From a virus, in the IMG/VR virus record IMGVR_UViG_3300047552_000341, positions 1 to 40,958 of that record: a DNA stretch of 40,958 nucleotides. One strand, written 5' to 3'. Below the pieces are notes generated by a model. The model saw only the letters and a program-made list of their open reading frames with translations, was not told the origin of the DNA and did not search any database. Below, in pieces: positions 22,968-29,941 of this stretch. A program made the translations under genes and the position numbers. How positions within the stretch are numbered: the stretch's first letter is position 1; each line of letters starts with the position of its first letter.

Positions 22968-23924
22968 CGCTTTAGTGGGTTTGCGTGTGTTTATTCGTAA
23001 TCCTCGGAAGCCTTTTCGACCGCCGTAGGTTTTGCCGATCATGTCTTCGGTGATGATGGTGGGTGGCGTGTCGGCCTGCATGGCTGCGCTGATGGTGAAG
23101 CCTGGCAGCAGGACTTTTTCGGCGTCGCCAATGTGCTCGAGCAGCTTGGCTTTGCAGACCTGTTTGTCTTCTTCCCAGTTTGCCGCTTGTGCTGCCGCGT
23201 TCTTGTAGTCGTTCACCAAGCCGATCAGCACTTCGTCTGTGCTGGCGTCGAGTACCTTGCCTGGCTGTGCGTACTGATTGAGCCTGATCACCACGTCGGC
23301 GTCTTGTGGCATGACCGGCATGGGTTCCTCGTTGGCGTCGATGGTGCGCCAGAACTCGGCCACCTTGGCTTTGATGGCCGCAATGACTTGCTCGTCGCGC
23401 TTGCGCTCAATGACGACGCCGCGGTTGCCTGCGATAAATGCGCCAATGAACGAGCGGGTGAATCCGCTCACGCCCATCTGGTGCTGCACCTGCATCTCGA
23501 TGTGTTCAGGGGCTTCGATGCTGCCGTCGTCGTGCTCGATCCAGCCGTCGCGGAATGCGAGGTAATCGACGTTTTTAATCTCCAGATGCGCTGGGCCACC
23601 TTCTAGGTTTGTGATCATGAAGTCGAACGAGCTGCCGATGCGTGCGTCTGGGTCGCGCATGTAGTCCTTGAGCGGCACGATTTCCCAGCCCTGTTCCTCT
23701 GCGATGCCGTGGGCAATGGCCGCTTCCAGTCGGTTGCCCCACTTCATGCGCTCGTTGACCTTGAAGTCTGGCGTCACGTTGTTGCGCTTGCGATGCCACA
23801 AGTCGAAGTGCGTCAGGTATGGGCTCATGCCAAACAGCGCGGCTGATTCGGTGCTGGTAACGTCTAGCTTGCGCAGCTCCAGCCATTGCTGCTCGCTGGT
23901 GGTTTTGATGATTTCGGTTGTCAT
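22965..23924 (-). CDS. YqaJ-type recombination exonuclease (lambda Exo-like)
   Basis: 319 aa. PD-(D/E)XK nuclease core: RKLDVTSTESAALFGMSPYL at the start, then WGNRLEAAIAHGI with Glu68, IGSSFDFMI with Asp101, and HLEIKNV with Glu115 and Lys117. The QVQHQMGVSG segment completes the YqaJ viral recombinase family pattern. The enzyme should degrade one strand from double-strand ends and hand the other to RecT. The start at 23924 follows the previous gene with a 4-nt overlap. The C-terminal 110 residues are a helical extension common in phage versions. Confidence 0.92.
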   Translation of the reverse strand: MTTEIIKTTSEQQWLELRKLDVTSTESAALFGMSPYLTHFDLWHRKRNNVTPDFKVNERMKWGNRLEAAIAHGIAEEQGWEIVPLKDYMRDPDARIGSSFDFMITNLEGGPAHLEIKNVDYLAFRDGWIEHDDGSIEAPEHIEMQVQHQMGVSGFTRSFIGAFIAGNRGVVIERKRDEQVIAAIKAKVAEFWRTIDANEEPMPVMPQDADVVIRLNQYAQPGKVLDASTDEVLIGLVNDYKNAAAQAANWEEDKQVCKAKLLEHIGDAEKVLLPGFTISAAMQADTPPTIITEDMIGKTYGGRKGFRGLRINTRKPTKA

Positions 23925-24307
23925 TTGGTTTTTCCTTCTAGTTCTGCGAGTTGTTTGCGTAGTCGATCTGCTTTGGCTTTTTTCTCTGCTTCTCGTTCCT
24001 CTGCTTCTTTGACTTTCAACAGCTCGTAAGTCGACTGGTTGATCAAGCCGTTGTGAAAGGCATCCCCTGCACTCAGATAGTCGCCGAGCGGTATGTCGCT
24101 TGACCCGTAAAACGATGGCTCCACTTCAATTGTTGGGGCCTCGTCGTAACTTCCGCCCTCGGCGCTGAGCGCAATGTAGCAACCCGTCTCTGTGACGATG
24201 ACAACGCCAACATCACGCTTCCCACATGGGTTTTCAATCACCGCTTTGATGGTGTGCCCAACAAGGCTGTCAAGGCTGCGAAGTTGAATATCTTGGTCTA
24301 AGCTCAT
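23921..24307 (-). CDS. Unknown 128-aa protein with C-terminal coiled coil
   Basis: The ATG at 24307 is chosen over an upstream start at 24364 because the latter lies inside the neighbouring gene; the SD here is weak. The sequence has a beta-rich first half (SLVGHTIKAVIENPCGKRDV; GVVIVTETGCYIALSAEGGS) and a Lys/Glu-rich helix at the end (EEREAEKKAKADRLRKQLAE). No family recognised. Position directly upstream of the exonuclease suggests a recombination or early-takeover accessory. Confidence 0.72.
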   Translation of the reverse strand: MSLDQDIQLRSLDSLVGHTIKAVIENPCGKRDVGVVIVTETGCYIALSAEGGSYDEAPTIEVEPSFYGSSDIPLGDYLSAGDAFHNGLINQSTYELLKVKEAEEREAEKKAKADRLRKQLAELEGKTK

Positions 24308-24311
24308 ATTC

Positions 24312-24650
24312 TTAGCCCTTGCTTGGTTCGTATGTGATTGCTTGCAGTTTGATGATGCGGTCAAGGATGGCGTTTTCTCGCATGTGGTTTTCTGCCCTGA
24401 CTTTTTGGAGCTGGCTGTTGAGGCCGTCGAGCTCTTTGGCTAGTGTTGTTTCGCGCGGGTAAAAATTCACCGTGATTTCGGCTGTGCCGACTTCCACCCA
24501 GTCTTCGGTTTCGCTCATATCGTGGTTTAGGTATGTAAGCGCATCAAGTGCTTCTGTTGTTTGTCCTTTTTCAATCAAATGAAAAATGTGATCTGAGTTT
24601 CTCCATGGGCTGGTTGTCCATGCTTTTAACGTTGCTGTTGCTGTTGTCAT
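24312..24650 (-). CDS. Unknown 112-aa early protein
   Basis: The ATG at 24650 follows GAGG and overlaps the stop of a tiny upstream ORF as ATGA. Opening MTTATATLKAWTTSPWRNSD, a middle strand-rich segment (DWVEVGTAEITVNFYPRETT) and a C-terminal helix (LAKELDGLNSQLQKVRAENH) with heptad character. It resembles no enzyme known to me. Likely soluble and perhaps dimeric through the helix. Confidence 0.72.
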   Translation of the reverse strand: MTTATATLKAWTTSPWRNSDHIFHLIEKGQTTEALDALTYLNHDMSETEDWVEVGTAEITVNFYPRETTLAKELDGLNSQLQKVRAENHMRENAILDRIIKLQAITYEPSKG

Positions 24651-24748
24651 AGTGGGGCCTCTGGTAGTTGTTGACGTTGCTGGGTTTGGTACGCTTTTTG
24701 TTGAGCCTGCGTCCATGGCTGTGCTGGGAATGGTGGGAATGGCCACAT
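24647..24748 (-). CDS. 33-aa Pro/Gln-rich peptide, coupled on both sides
   Basis: The ATG at 24748 overlaps the stop of the upstream gene (TAATG), and the TGA overlaps the downstream start (ATGA). GGAG lies about 10 nt upstream. The frame gives MWPFPPFPAQPWTQAQQKAY and ends QRQQLPEAPL. Such exact junctions on both sides are unlikely if the ORF were not translated. The strong Pro/Gln bias suggests an unstructured peptide. Function unknown. Confidence 0.6.
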   Translation of the reverse strand: MWPFPPFPAQPWTQAQQKAYQTQQRQQLPEAPL

Positions 24749-25038
24749 TACAGTCTTACTCCGGTTGCGTTAAAAATTCTGCGGTTCATCTCGCGGGCGA
24801 AGTCCGTGTCCATGGCCGCGTCGATCTCGCTTTGCAGGCGCTCGGCGCGGCAGTGTTTGCGGTACTCTTGTTCGAGGCTTTCGATCACCGTGTCGCTGAG
24901 CAGGTTGTAAATCTCAGCGCCGTTGACGTAGACGTGCCAGAGGTTGCTGGTGTAGTCCTCGAAGTAGCATTCAAGTGACGCGTCGCTGTCGTCGCGTGCG
25001 TCTGCTGTGTACATCGTGAGGTCGTCGTGTCGGCTCAT
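24748..25038 (-). CDS. First gene of the leftward operon, unknown 96-aa protein
   Basis: The ATG at 25038 is preceded by AGGAGAA, the best SD of this operon. Acidic protein: MSRHDDLTMYTADARDDSDA, a strand-rich part (SLECYFEDYTSNLWHVYVNG), and a helix (IESLEQEYRKHCRAERLQSE). The first leftward gene of a phage is usually made at once after infection. High negative charge is common in host-inhibitor or DNA-mimic proteins, but this is speculation. No family match recalled with certainty. Confidence 0.75.
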   Translation of the reverse strand: MSRHDDLTMYTADARDDSDASLECYFEDYTSNLWHVYVNGAEIYNLLSDTVIESLEQEYRKHCRAERLQSEIDAAMDTDFAREMNRRIFNATGVRL

Positions 25039-25097
25039 TGCGTTCTCCTGTTGTGTTGCAATAACTGCATCATGCCACACAAATCTGTCAGAGTTGG

Positions 25098-25127
25098 ATT
25101 AAATGTGCATGAGTTGCTGAATTGCAA
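25098..25127 (-). promoter_or_regulatory. Leftward early promoter
   Basis: On the minus strand TTGCAA (25127-25122) and TTTAAT (25103-25098) are separated by 18 bp, a fair sigma-70 promoter. Transcription would start near 25091, leaving a leader of about 53 nt to the first gene. The -35 lies within the GTTGC-N6-GCAAC palindrome (25113-25128), so a bound protein would block it. Confidence 0.55.
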
Positions 25128-25159
25128 CAAACGCAACGTGTTGCGTTATTTGCTACAAT
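25113..25159 (+). promoter_or_regulatory. Rightward promoter and operators in the divergent region
   Basis: TGCTACAAT (25151-25159) is an extended -10. No consensus -35 is present, but the palindrome ACGCAA-cgtg-TTGCGT (25131-25146) occupies that place. A second palindrome, GTTGC-N6-GCAAC, is at 25113-25128. The -10 ends 6 nt before the ATG at 25166, so the message would begin at or next to the start codon. The two palindromes sit between divergent promoters, as in a lysis/lysogeny-type or early switch. Confidence 0.55.
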
Positions 25160-25165
25160 CGCGGC

Positions 25166-25429
25166 ATGAATACACCAGACACACAAACAACTGACGACAC
25201 GCCCGCTGGCAAGTGCATCGCTGCCTTTGGTGGCGTGCGTGCCTTGGCGCGTGAGCTTGGCCGTAACCCTTCGAGCATCAGCCGCTGGCGCAGCCCCAAA
25301 GAAGAGGGCGGCACGGGTGGATCTGTGCCTGCGCAGTTGCAGGGACGCGTCTTGGCGCTTGCTCGTGCCCGCGGCTTGAGCTTAGTGGCCGAGGACTTGA
25401 TCTTGAAGGCCGCTGAGCATGGTCTCTGA
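25166..25429 (+). CDS. Small HTH regulator (carph-isopro/YdaS-like)
   Basis: 87 aa. The core AFGGVRALARELGRNPSSIS followed by RWRSPKEEGGTGGSVPAQLQ and GRVLALARARGLSLVAEDLI is a helix-turn-helix of the small Cro/YdaS or carph-isopro type common in phages. Recognition helix about residues 33-43. It is the first rightward gene, directly beside two palindromes, so autoregulation and control of the leftward promoter are the natural guess. No ribosome binding site is visible before the ATG, and the -10 ends 6 nt upstream, suggesting a leaderless message as for lambda cI made from PRM. Confidence 0.85.
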   Translation: MNTPDTQTTDDTPAGKCIAAFGGVRALARELGRNPSSISRWRSPKEEGGTGGSVPAQLQGRVLALARARGLSLVAEDLILKAAEHGL

Positions 25430-25613
25430 TCGCCAGTTGGCGTCCATCGTTTCGGTGGATCGCTACGAGCTGCCGAGCAAAATTGCAGAACGCGCCGGCG
25501 TGCGCAGGTTGAGCAACGCCTCGCTTGGGCGCTTGCACCGTGCTGGCATCCTTGAGCGCGTGCCTGGCCCGACCTGCTTCATGTACCGGTCAAAACAGAT
25601 GAGGATCAAATGA
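25419..25613 (+). CDS. Unknown 64-aa protein, winged-helix-like
   Basis: Starts at the ATG at 25419 inside the end of the HTH gene (11-nt overlap) and ends 4 nt inside the helicase gene. The sequence RQLASIVSVDRYELPSKIAE followed by RAGVRRLSNASLGRLHRAGI and LERVPGPTCFMYRSK looks like a small winged helix (helix, helix, then beta wing). It might modulate the upstream regulator or the helicase. No family name is certain. Overlaps on both sides support it being real. Confidence 0.7.
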   Translation: MVSDRQLASIVSVDRYELPSKIAERAGVRRLSNASLGRLHRAGILERVPGPTCFMYRSKQMRIK

Positions 25614-26998
25614 CCATCACCCTGCGCCCATATCAGAACACCTTGATCGAGCGTGCCCGTGCCAACTTCATTGCGGGCAAAACGAGCCAGCTCATCGTGC
25701 TGCCCACCGGTGGCGGCAAGACTGTGTGCTTCTCGTACATGGTCAGCAACGCTGTGAAGAAGGGCCTGCGCGTTTGGGTGCTTGCCCATCGCGTCGAGCT
25801 GCTTGAGCAAATCTCGCGCACGCTCACCTCGTTCGATGTTGACCACGGCATGATCGCGCCCAGCTACATCGGCAATCGCCATTCGATGGTGCAGGTGGCT
25901 TCCGTGTTCACGCTGGTGCGCAGGCTCGACCGCTACGCTGCGCCCGACCTGATCATCGTGGACGAGGCTCATCATGCAATCAGCGACAGCACATGGGGCA
26001 AGGTGATCACAGCTTATCCACAGGCAAAACTGCTTGGCGTGACAGCCACACCGATTCGCTTGTCTGGCGAGGGTTTGCGCGACTTGTTCCAGTGCATGGT
26101 GCAGGGGCCTTCGATGCGCGACCTCATCGAGCTTGGGGCTTTGAGCCCGTACCGTTTGTTTGCGCCTGCTGGTGTTGATCTGTCCGGTGTGCACACGCGA
26201 ATGGGCGACTACGTGCGTGGCGAGCTGGAGGCTGCGGTGGACAAGCCATCCGTGACCGGCGACGCTGTTGCCCACTACAAACGCCTTGCGCCTGGCCGTC
26301 GTGCTGTGGCGTTTTGCGTTTCGGTCAAGCACGCGCAGAACGTGGCCGACCAGTTCAACGCCAGCGGCATCGTGGCCAGAGCGATTGATGGCACTATGGA
26401 GCGCGACTTGCGTGCTGCCGTCCTCGCTGAGTTTTCCGAGGGCAAGGTGCAGGTGCTTGCCTCGTGCGATCTGATCTCCGAGGGGTTTGATGTGCCGGCC
26501 ATCGAGGCTGCTATCTTGCTGCGCCCTACCCAGTCGCTGGGTCTGTACTTGCAGCAGGTTGGGCGTGCGCTGCGCACCTTCCCTGGCAAAACGGAGGCGA
26601 TCATCCTTGACCATGCTGGCAACGTGAAGCGCCATGGCATGCCGGACGAGGTGCGTGCGTGGTCGTTGGATGGCCAGCCCAAGAAGCACGGGGCCAAGAA
26701 GTCCGAAGTGCCCGTGAAAACCTGCGCCGAGTGCTTTGCCACCGTGGCGTCTGTCGCAACGCATTGCAGTTGTGGCTATGAGTTCCCAGTGGTGGAGCGC
26801 GAGTTGAATCAGGTGGACGGTGAGCTCGAGGAGATCGACCAAGCCGCTGCGGTGAAGATGCGCAAGGCTGAGCAGGCGTTTGCGCAGGACGAGCAGACCT
26901 TGGTGGCGCTTGGCCGCAGCCGTGGCATGAAGCGTCCGGAGCTGTGGGCCCGTCATGTGTTGCGTGCGCGTCACGCGAAGGTTGCGCGTCGTGCCTGA
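25610..26998 (+). CDS. Superfamily 2 DEAH helicase with C-terminal zinc ribbon
   Basis: 462 aa. Motifs in order: LRPYQ (Q-like, 5-9), Walker A PTGGGKT (32-38), AHRVELLEQ (Ia), DEAH (118-121), TATP (III, 145-148), and motif VI QQVGRALR (315-322). This is the SSL2/RapA-like group used by phages for replication or recombination. After the helicase core come four cysteines, Cys372/Cys375 and Cys386/Cys388, in a rubredoxin-like ribbon, then an acidic helical tail. Likely role: DNA unwinding or branch migration during phage replication. An exact DnaA-box-like sequence lies in the gene at 26014. ATG overlaps upstream gene by 4 nt. Confidence 0.93.
   Translation: MTITLRPYQNTLIERARANFIAGKTSQLIVLPTGGGKTVCFSYMVSNAVKKGLRVWVLAHRVELLEQISRTLTSFDVDHGMIAPSYIGNRHSMVQVASVFTLVRRLDRYAAPDLIIVDEAHHAISDSTWGKVITAYPQAKLLGVTATPIRLSGEGLRDLFQCMVQGPSMRDLIELGALSPYRLFAPAGVDLSGVHTRMGDYVRGELEAAVDKPSVTGDAVAHYKRLAPGRRAVAFCVSVKHAQNVADQFNASGIVARAIDGTMERDLRAAVLAEFSEGKVQVLASCDLISEGFDVPAIEAAILLRPTQSLGLYLQQVGRALRTFPGKTEAIILDHAGNVKRHGMPDEVRAWSLDGQPKKHGAKKSEVPVKTCAECFATVASVATHCSCGYEFPVVERELNQVDGELEEIDQAAAVKMRKAEQAFAQDEQTLVALGRSRGMKRPELWARHVLRARHAKVARRA
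26014..26022 (+). other. Consensus DnaA-box sequence in the helicase gene
   Basis: TTATCCACA matches the E. coli DnaA-box consensus exactly. It is a single copy in coding sequence and could be there by chance. Confidence 0.25.
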
Positions 26999-27251
26999 GT
27001 GCCTTGGCTGTCGTCGCTGCGAATCTGGCCCTGTGGTGACTTTGATCGACGGGCGCGTGGTGTGCAACTTCTGCGAGGACTGGCGCACCGAGTGCGAGGC
27101 TCGCCACGTTCTTTCGATGCCGCGCATTGACCAGCGTCGTTCGTACATCGCCGATGTGACCAAGCGTAGGGGCGAGGCTGCTGGCAACGCGTTTGCCAAC
27201 CTGATTCGCGCTGTCCATGCGCACGCAAAGGCTCAACGTGACCGAGGCTGA
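26991..27251 (+). CDS. Small zinc-finger protein of betaproteobacterial phages
   Basis: 86 aa using the GTG at 26991, which overlaps the helicase stop by 8 nt. Cysteines CLGCRRC (4, 7, 10) and NFCEDWRTEC (26-34) suggest one or two zinc sites. The rest (EARHVLSMPRIDQRRSYIAD; VTKRRGEAAGNAFANLIRAV) is helical. The pattern matches a small protein often found between helicase and VRR-NUC genes in Burkholderia-type phages, function unknown. Probably binds nucleic acid or the neighbouring enzymes. Confidence 0.8.
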   Translation: MPECLGCRRCESGPVVTLIDGRVVCNFCEDWRTECEARHVLSMPRIDQRRSYIADVTKRRGEAAGNAFANLIRAVHAHAKAQRDRG

Positions 27252-27552
27252 TCTCATGCGCTTGATCATGATTGCCATCTCCGAAGATGGGCATTTTGTT
27301 GCGCGTGCAAACGTTGGATTGTTTTTTACAAAGGATGGCAGGCCAATCAATTCTGGTCTTCCAAGAGGTTTTTCTGATTTGTTTGGCACTAGACGTGGTG
27401 ATGGTCGCTCTTTCTATTTGGAAGTTAAAACAGAAAAAGGAGTTGTGTCTGCTGAGCAGCACAAATTTCTTAATGCAATGAGGATGCGTGGGGCTATTGC
27501 TGCCGTTGTAAGGTCGGTTGAATCGGCTGTAACGCTTCTGAATCAGCCATAA
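27238..27552 (+). CDS. VRR-NUC-domain nuclease
   Basis: 104 aa from the GTG at 27238, preferred since AAAGG lies 7 nt upstream; an ATG at 27217 in the same frame would add 7 residues but lacks an SD. PD-(D/E)XK core: RGFSDLFG with the acidic residue (Asp54 counted from the longer start), SFYLEVKTEKG with Glu69 and Lys71, then SAEQHKFLNAMRMRGAIAAV typical of VRR-NUC. Such stand-alone phage VRR-NUC enzymes are thought to cut DNA branches (Holliday junctions, flaps). This fits with the helicase upstream and the primase downstream. Confidence 0.9.
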   Translation: MTEADLMRLIMIAISEDGHFVARANVGLFFTKDGRPINSGLPRGFSDLFGTRRGDGRSFYLEVKTEKGVVSAEQHKFLNAMRMRGAIAAVVRSVESAVTLLNQP

Positions 27553-27557
27553 CGCTG

Positions 27558-27587
27558 TTGCGTAAACCGCAATAACTATGGTACATT
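27558..27587 (+). promoter_or_regulatory. Promoter before the primase gene
   Basis: TTGCGT (27558-27563), 18-bp spacer, TACATT (27582-27587) with TG one base before it (extended -10, TGGTACATT). The inverted repeat TTGCG-taaac-CGCAA (27558-27572) covers the -35 and spacer, like the sites in the divergent region, and GCAATAAC is shared with 25058-25065. This is the only sizeable gap within the replication block. Confidence 0.55.
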
Positions 27588-27593
27588 TCTTTC

Positions 27594-27668
27594 GGGGCTT
27601 GGTCTGACTAGCTATCAGGCGACGACGCATGACCCTGGCGAGTGCGGCCCCACCTTTTCGCCAGTTTT
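27594..27668 (+). ncRNA. Structured leader or small RNA ahead of primase, with terminator-like hairpin
   Basis: The 92 nt between the promoter and the primase ATG are non-coding. CTGGCGA (27635-27641) and TCGCCAG (27658-27664) form a perfect 7-bp stem followed by TTTT. GGGGC at 27594-27598 can pair with GCCCC at 27647-27651 in its loop, giving two exclusive or pseudoknotted folds. This could be an attenuator for the primase message or a short RNA of about 75 nt. Inference from sequence only. Confidence 0.4.
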
Positions 27669-27679
27669 GAGAGCCAGGT

Positions 27680-29941
27680 ATGAACGCACAACAAGAATTT
27701 AGAGACGCCATTGCTGCTGCGGGGTTGACGCCCCCTGACGAAATCATTGGCGATGGCAAAATCCAGCGCTTTAGCTCAAACGGGACGCCTCGTGACAAGG
27801 CTGGCTGGTATGTGTTTCACGACGACGAGCGCCCTGCTGGCCGGTTTGGTTGCAACCGAGCGCAGGTTGACGCGACGTGGTCGTCAAAAAGCAAGCGCGA
27901 GTTCACGCCCGAAGAGAGGCGAGCATGGCGCAAGAAGATGGACGATGCCAAGGCGCAGCGCGAGGCCGACATGGCTCGTGAGCACGCCGAGTGCGCTGTC
28001 CGTGCTGCATCGATGTGGGAGCAGGCTCAGGAGATGAGCCACCCATACGGTGTGCGCAAGATGGTGGGCACCGAGGGCACGCGTGTTTTGAACGGTGAGC
28101 TGCTTATTCCTGTGCGCCATGGCCCTGGCCCGCTGGTTGGCCTGCAACGCATCCATGCCGATGGCGAGAAGCGGTTTCTCAAGGGTACGCCCATGGCCGG
28201 TGCTTATACCGTGCTTGGCAAGCCTTCGCGCCTTGGCCCCGTGGTGATCTGCGAGGGCTGGGCCACTGGCAAGTCGATCGAGTTGGCCACTGGCTACTGT
28301 GTGGTGGTGGCGTTCAACGCTGGCAATCTCGAAAACGTGGCCGTCAAGATTCGCAAGGCTTTGCCGGAAGCGCTGATCATCATCGGTTGCGACGACGACT
28401 TCAAGACCAAAGGCAACCCTGGCATGGTCGCTGGCGCTGATGCTGCCCGCGCTGTCGGTGGTGTGGTTGCTTGGCCAGTCTGGATGAACGATCAGACCGG
28501 TACCGACTTCAACGATTTGCACGCCGATGAGGGTTTGGACGCTGTTCGCATGTGTTTTGAAGACCCAAGGCCACCGCGCGACTTCGAGCCGGAGGATAAT
28601 CCGGTGCAGGTCAATGCGGCGAGTGACCCGTCCTCTACCGGCGCAGCAGCGGGTGAGATCACAAACAACCCCGTAAGCAGCGGAGACGTTACCTCTCTGG
28701 CGTCTGCCGCTGCACCCGTTGACTACTACGGCTTTCTGCCCGACACCAACGACAAAGGCAAGCCGCTTTCGACCATTGAGAACTTGGCGACCATCGCGCG
28801 TCGCTTGGGCGTCATCATCCGCTACAACGTGATCAGCAAGGAGGAGGAGATTCTCATCCCCGACGCCGGCTTCTCGTTGGACAACCGGCAAAACGCCAGC
28901 CTGTCGTGGCTGATCTCCGAGTGTGCCAAGTTCCGCATGCCCGTCGACCGCGTGCCGGACTTCGTGACCTACCTTGCCGACCAGAACCAGTACAACCCCG
29001 TGGCCGAGTGGGTGACCAGCTCGCCTTGGGACGGTCAGGATCATCTGGCCCAGCTCATTGCCACGGTCAAAGCCAAGGGCGAGGACGCCGATCACCGCAT
29101 CATGGCCATGAAGACCGCGTTCATGACCCGCTGGATGATCTCGGCCATTGCTGCTGCCTTTCGTCCGACCGGCGTCTCTGCCCATGGCGTGCTCGTTTTT
29201 CAGGGTGCGCAGTACGTGGGCAAGACCAAGTGGTTCAAGTCCTTGGTGCCCGACAGCATCGGTGTGCTCAAGGATGGCATGCTGTTGCGCCCTGATGACC
29301 GTGATTCGGTGATGAAGTGCGTGTCGAACTGGCTGGTGGAGCTGGGCGAGATCGACGCCACCTTCCGCAAGTCCGACGTGGCCGCGCTTAAATCCTTCCT
29401 GACCTCCGACCGCGACGTCCTACGCCGAGCCTATGCCCGTAAGGAGTCGGCGTTTGCCCGTCGCACCGTGTTTTTTGCCTCGGTCAACCCCAAGAACTAC
29501 CTGCACGACGACACGGGCAACCGGCGCTACTGGACGATCGAGTGCGAGAAGCTCGACCACGACCACAACGTGAACATGCAGCAGTGCTGGGCGCAGGTCT
29601 ATGAGCAGCTTTACCGTCCTGGCGAGTCGTGGTTTCTTACAACTTCTGAGATGGCTTTGCTCAACGACCACAACGAGGACTTCACCGTAATCGACCCAAT
29701 CGAGGAGCTGATCACGAGCGGTTTGAAGTGGTCTGACCCACGTTCGATGTGGAAATGGCGGAGCGCGACGGAGGTGATGGTGTCACTAGGAAAGCTGAAT
29801 TGTTCCAAGGCTGAGGTGACCAAAGGGGGCATCATCATGCGCAAATTGAACGGCGAGCAGTCGAAACGCACCGGCAACACCCGCCTTTTGTTCGTTCCTG
29901 ACACCTCTATGACACCGGCACAAAATAGGAGTCACTTTTGA
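27680..29941 (+). CDS. Toprim primase / VapE-type superfamily 3-like helicase
   Basis: 753 aa. The N-terminal 120 residues hold a basic coiled segment (EERRAWRKKMDDAKAQREAD). A Toprim domain follows (VVICEGWATGKSI with Glu192; GCDDDFKTKGNPG with Asp238-240). A linker (about 300-360) rich in Ser/Ala/Asp leads to a VapE/D5-like ATPase (WVTSSPWDGQDHL; Walker A GAQYVGKT at 509-516; WLVELGEID; SFLTSDRDVLRRAYA; FFASVNPKNYLHDDTGNRRY). The protein should prime and unwind DNA at the phage origin. As no phage DNA polymerase is found, the host replisome would do synthesis. GAGAG 6 nt before the ATG is a modest SD. Confidence 0.93.
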   Translation: MNAQQEFRDAIAAAGLTPPDEIIGDGKIQRFSSNGTPRDKAGWYVFHDDERPAGRFGCNRAQVDATWSSKSKREFTPEERRAWRKKMDDAKAQREADMAREHAECAVRAASMWEQAQEMSHPYGVRKMVGTEGTRVLNGELLIPVRHGPGPLVGLQRIHADGEKRFLKGTPMAGAYTVLGKPSRLGPVVICEGWATGKSIELATGYCVVVAFNAGNLENVAVKIRKALPEALIIIGCDDDFKTKGNPGMVAGADAARAVGGVVAWPVWMNDQTGTDFNDLHADEGLDAVRMCFEDPRPPRDFEPEDNPVQVNAASDPSSTGAAAGEITNNPVSSGDVTSLASAAAPVDYYGFLPDTNDKGKPLSTIENLATIARRLGVIIRYNVISKEEEILIPDAGFSLDNRQNASLSWLISECAKFRMPVDRVPDFVTYLADQNQYNPVAEWVTSSPWDGQDHLAQLIATVKAKGEDADHRIMAMKTAFMTRWMISAIAAAFRPTGVSAHGVLVFQGAQYVGKTKWFKSLVPDSIGVLKDGMLLRPDDRDSVMKCVSNWLVELGEIDATFRKSDVAALKSFLTSDRDVLRRAYARKESAFARRTVFFASVNPKNYLHDDTGNRRYWTIECEKLDHDHNVNMQQCWAQVYEQLYRPGESWFLTTSEMALLNDHNEDFTVIDPIEELITSGLKWSDPRSMWKWRSATEVMVSLGKLNCSKAEVTKGGIIMRKLNGEQSKRTGNTRLLFVPDTSMTPAQNRSHF

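Noticed and set aside
26014-26022. DnaA box taken as evidence for an origin in the helicase gene
   Set aside because: Single site within coding sequence, no repeat cluster or A/T-rich stretch around it; chance is enough to explain it.
25463-27199. 578-codon minus-strand frame opposite the helicase
   Set aside because: Antisense to an intact DEAH helicase with all motifs; composition is of shadow type.
27884-29185. 433-codon minus-strand frame opposite the primase
   Set aside because: Antisense to the Toprim/VapE protein; no recognisable motifs.
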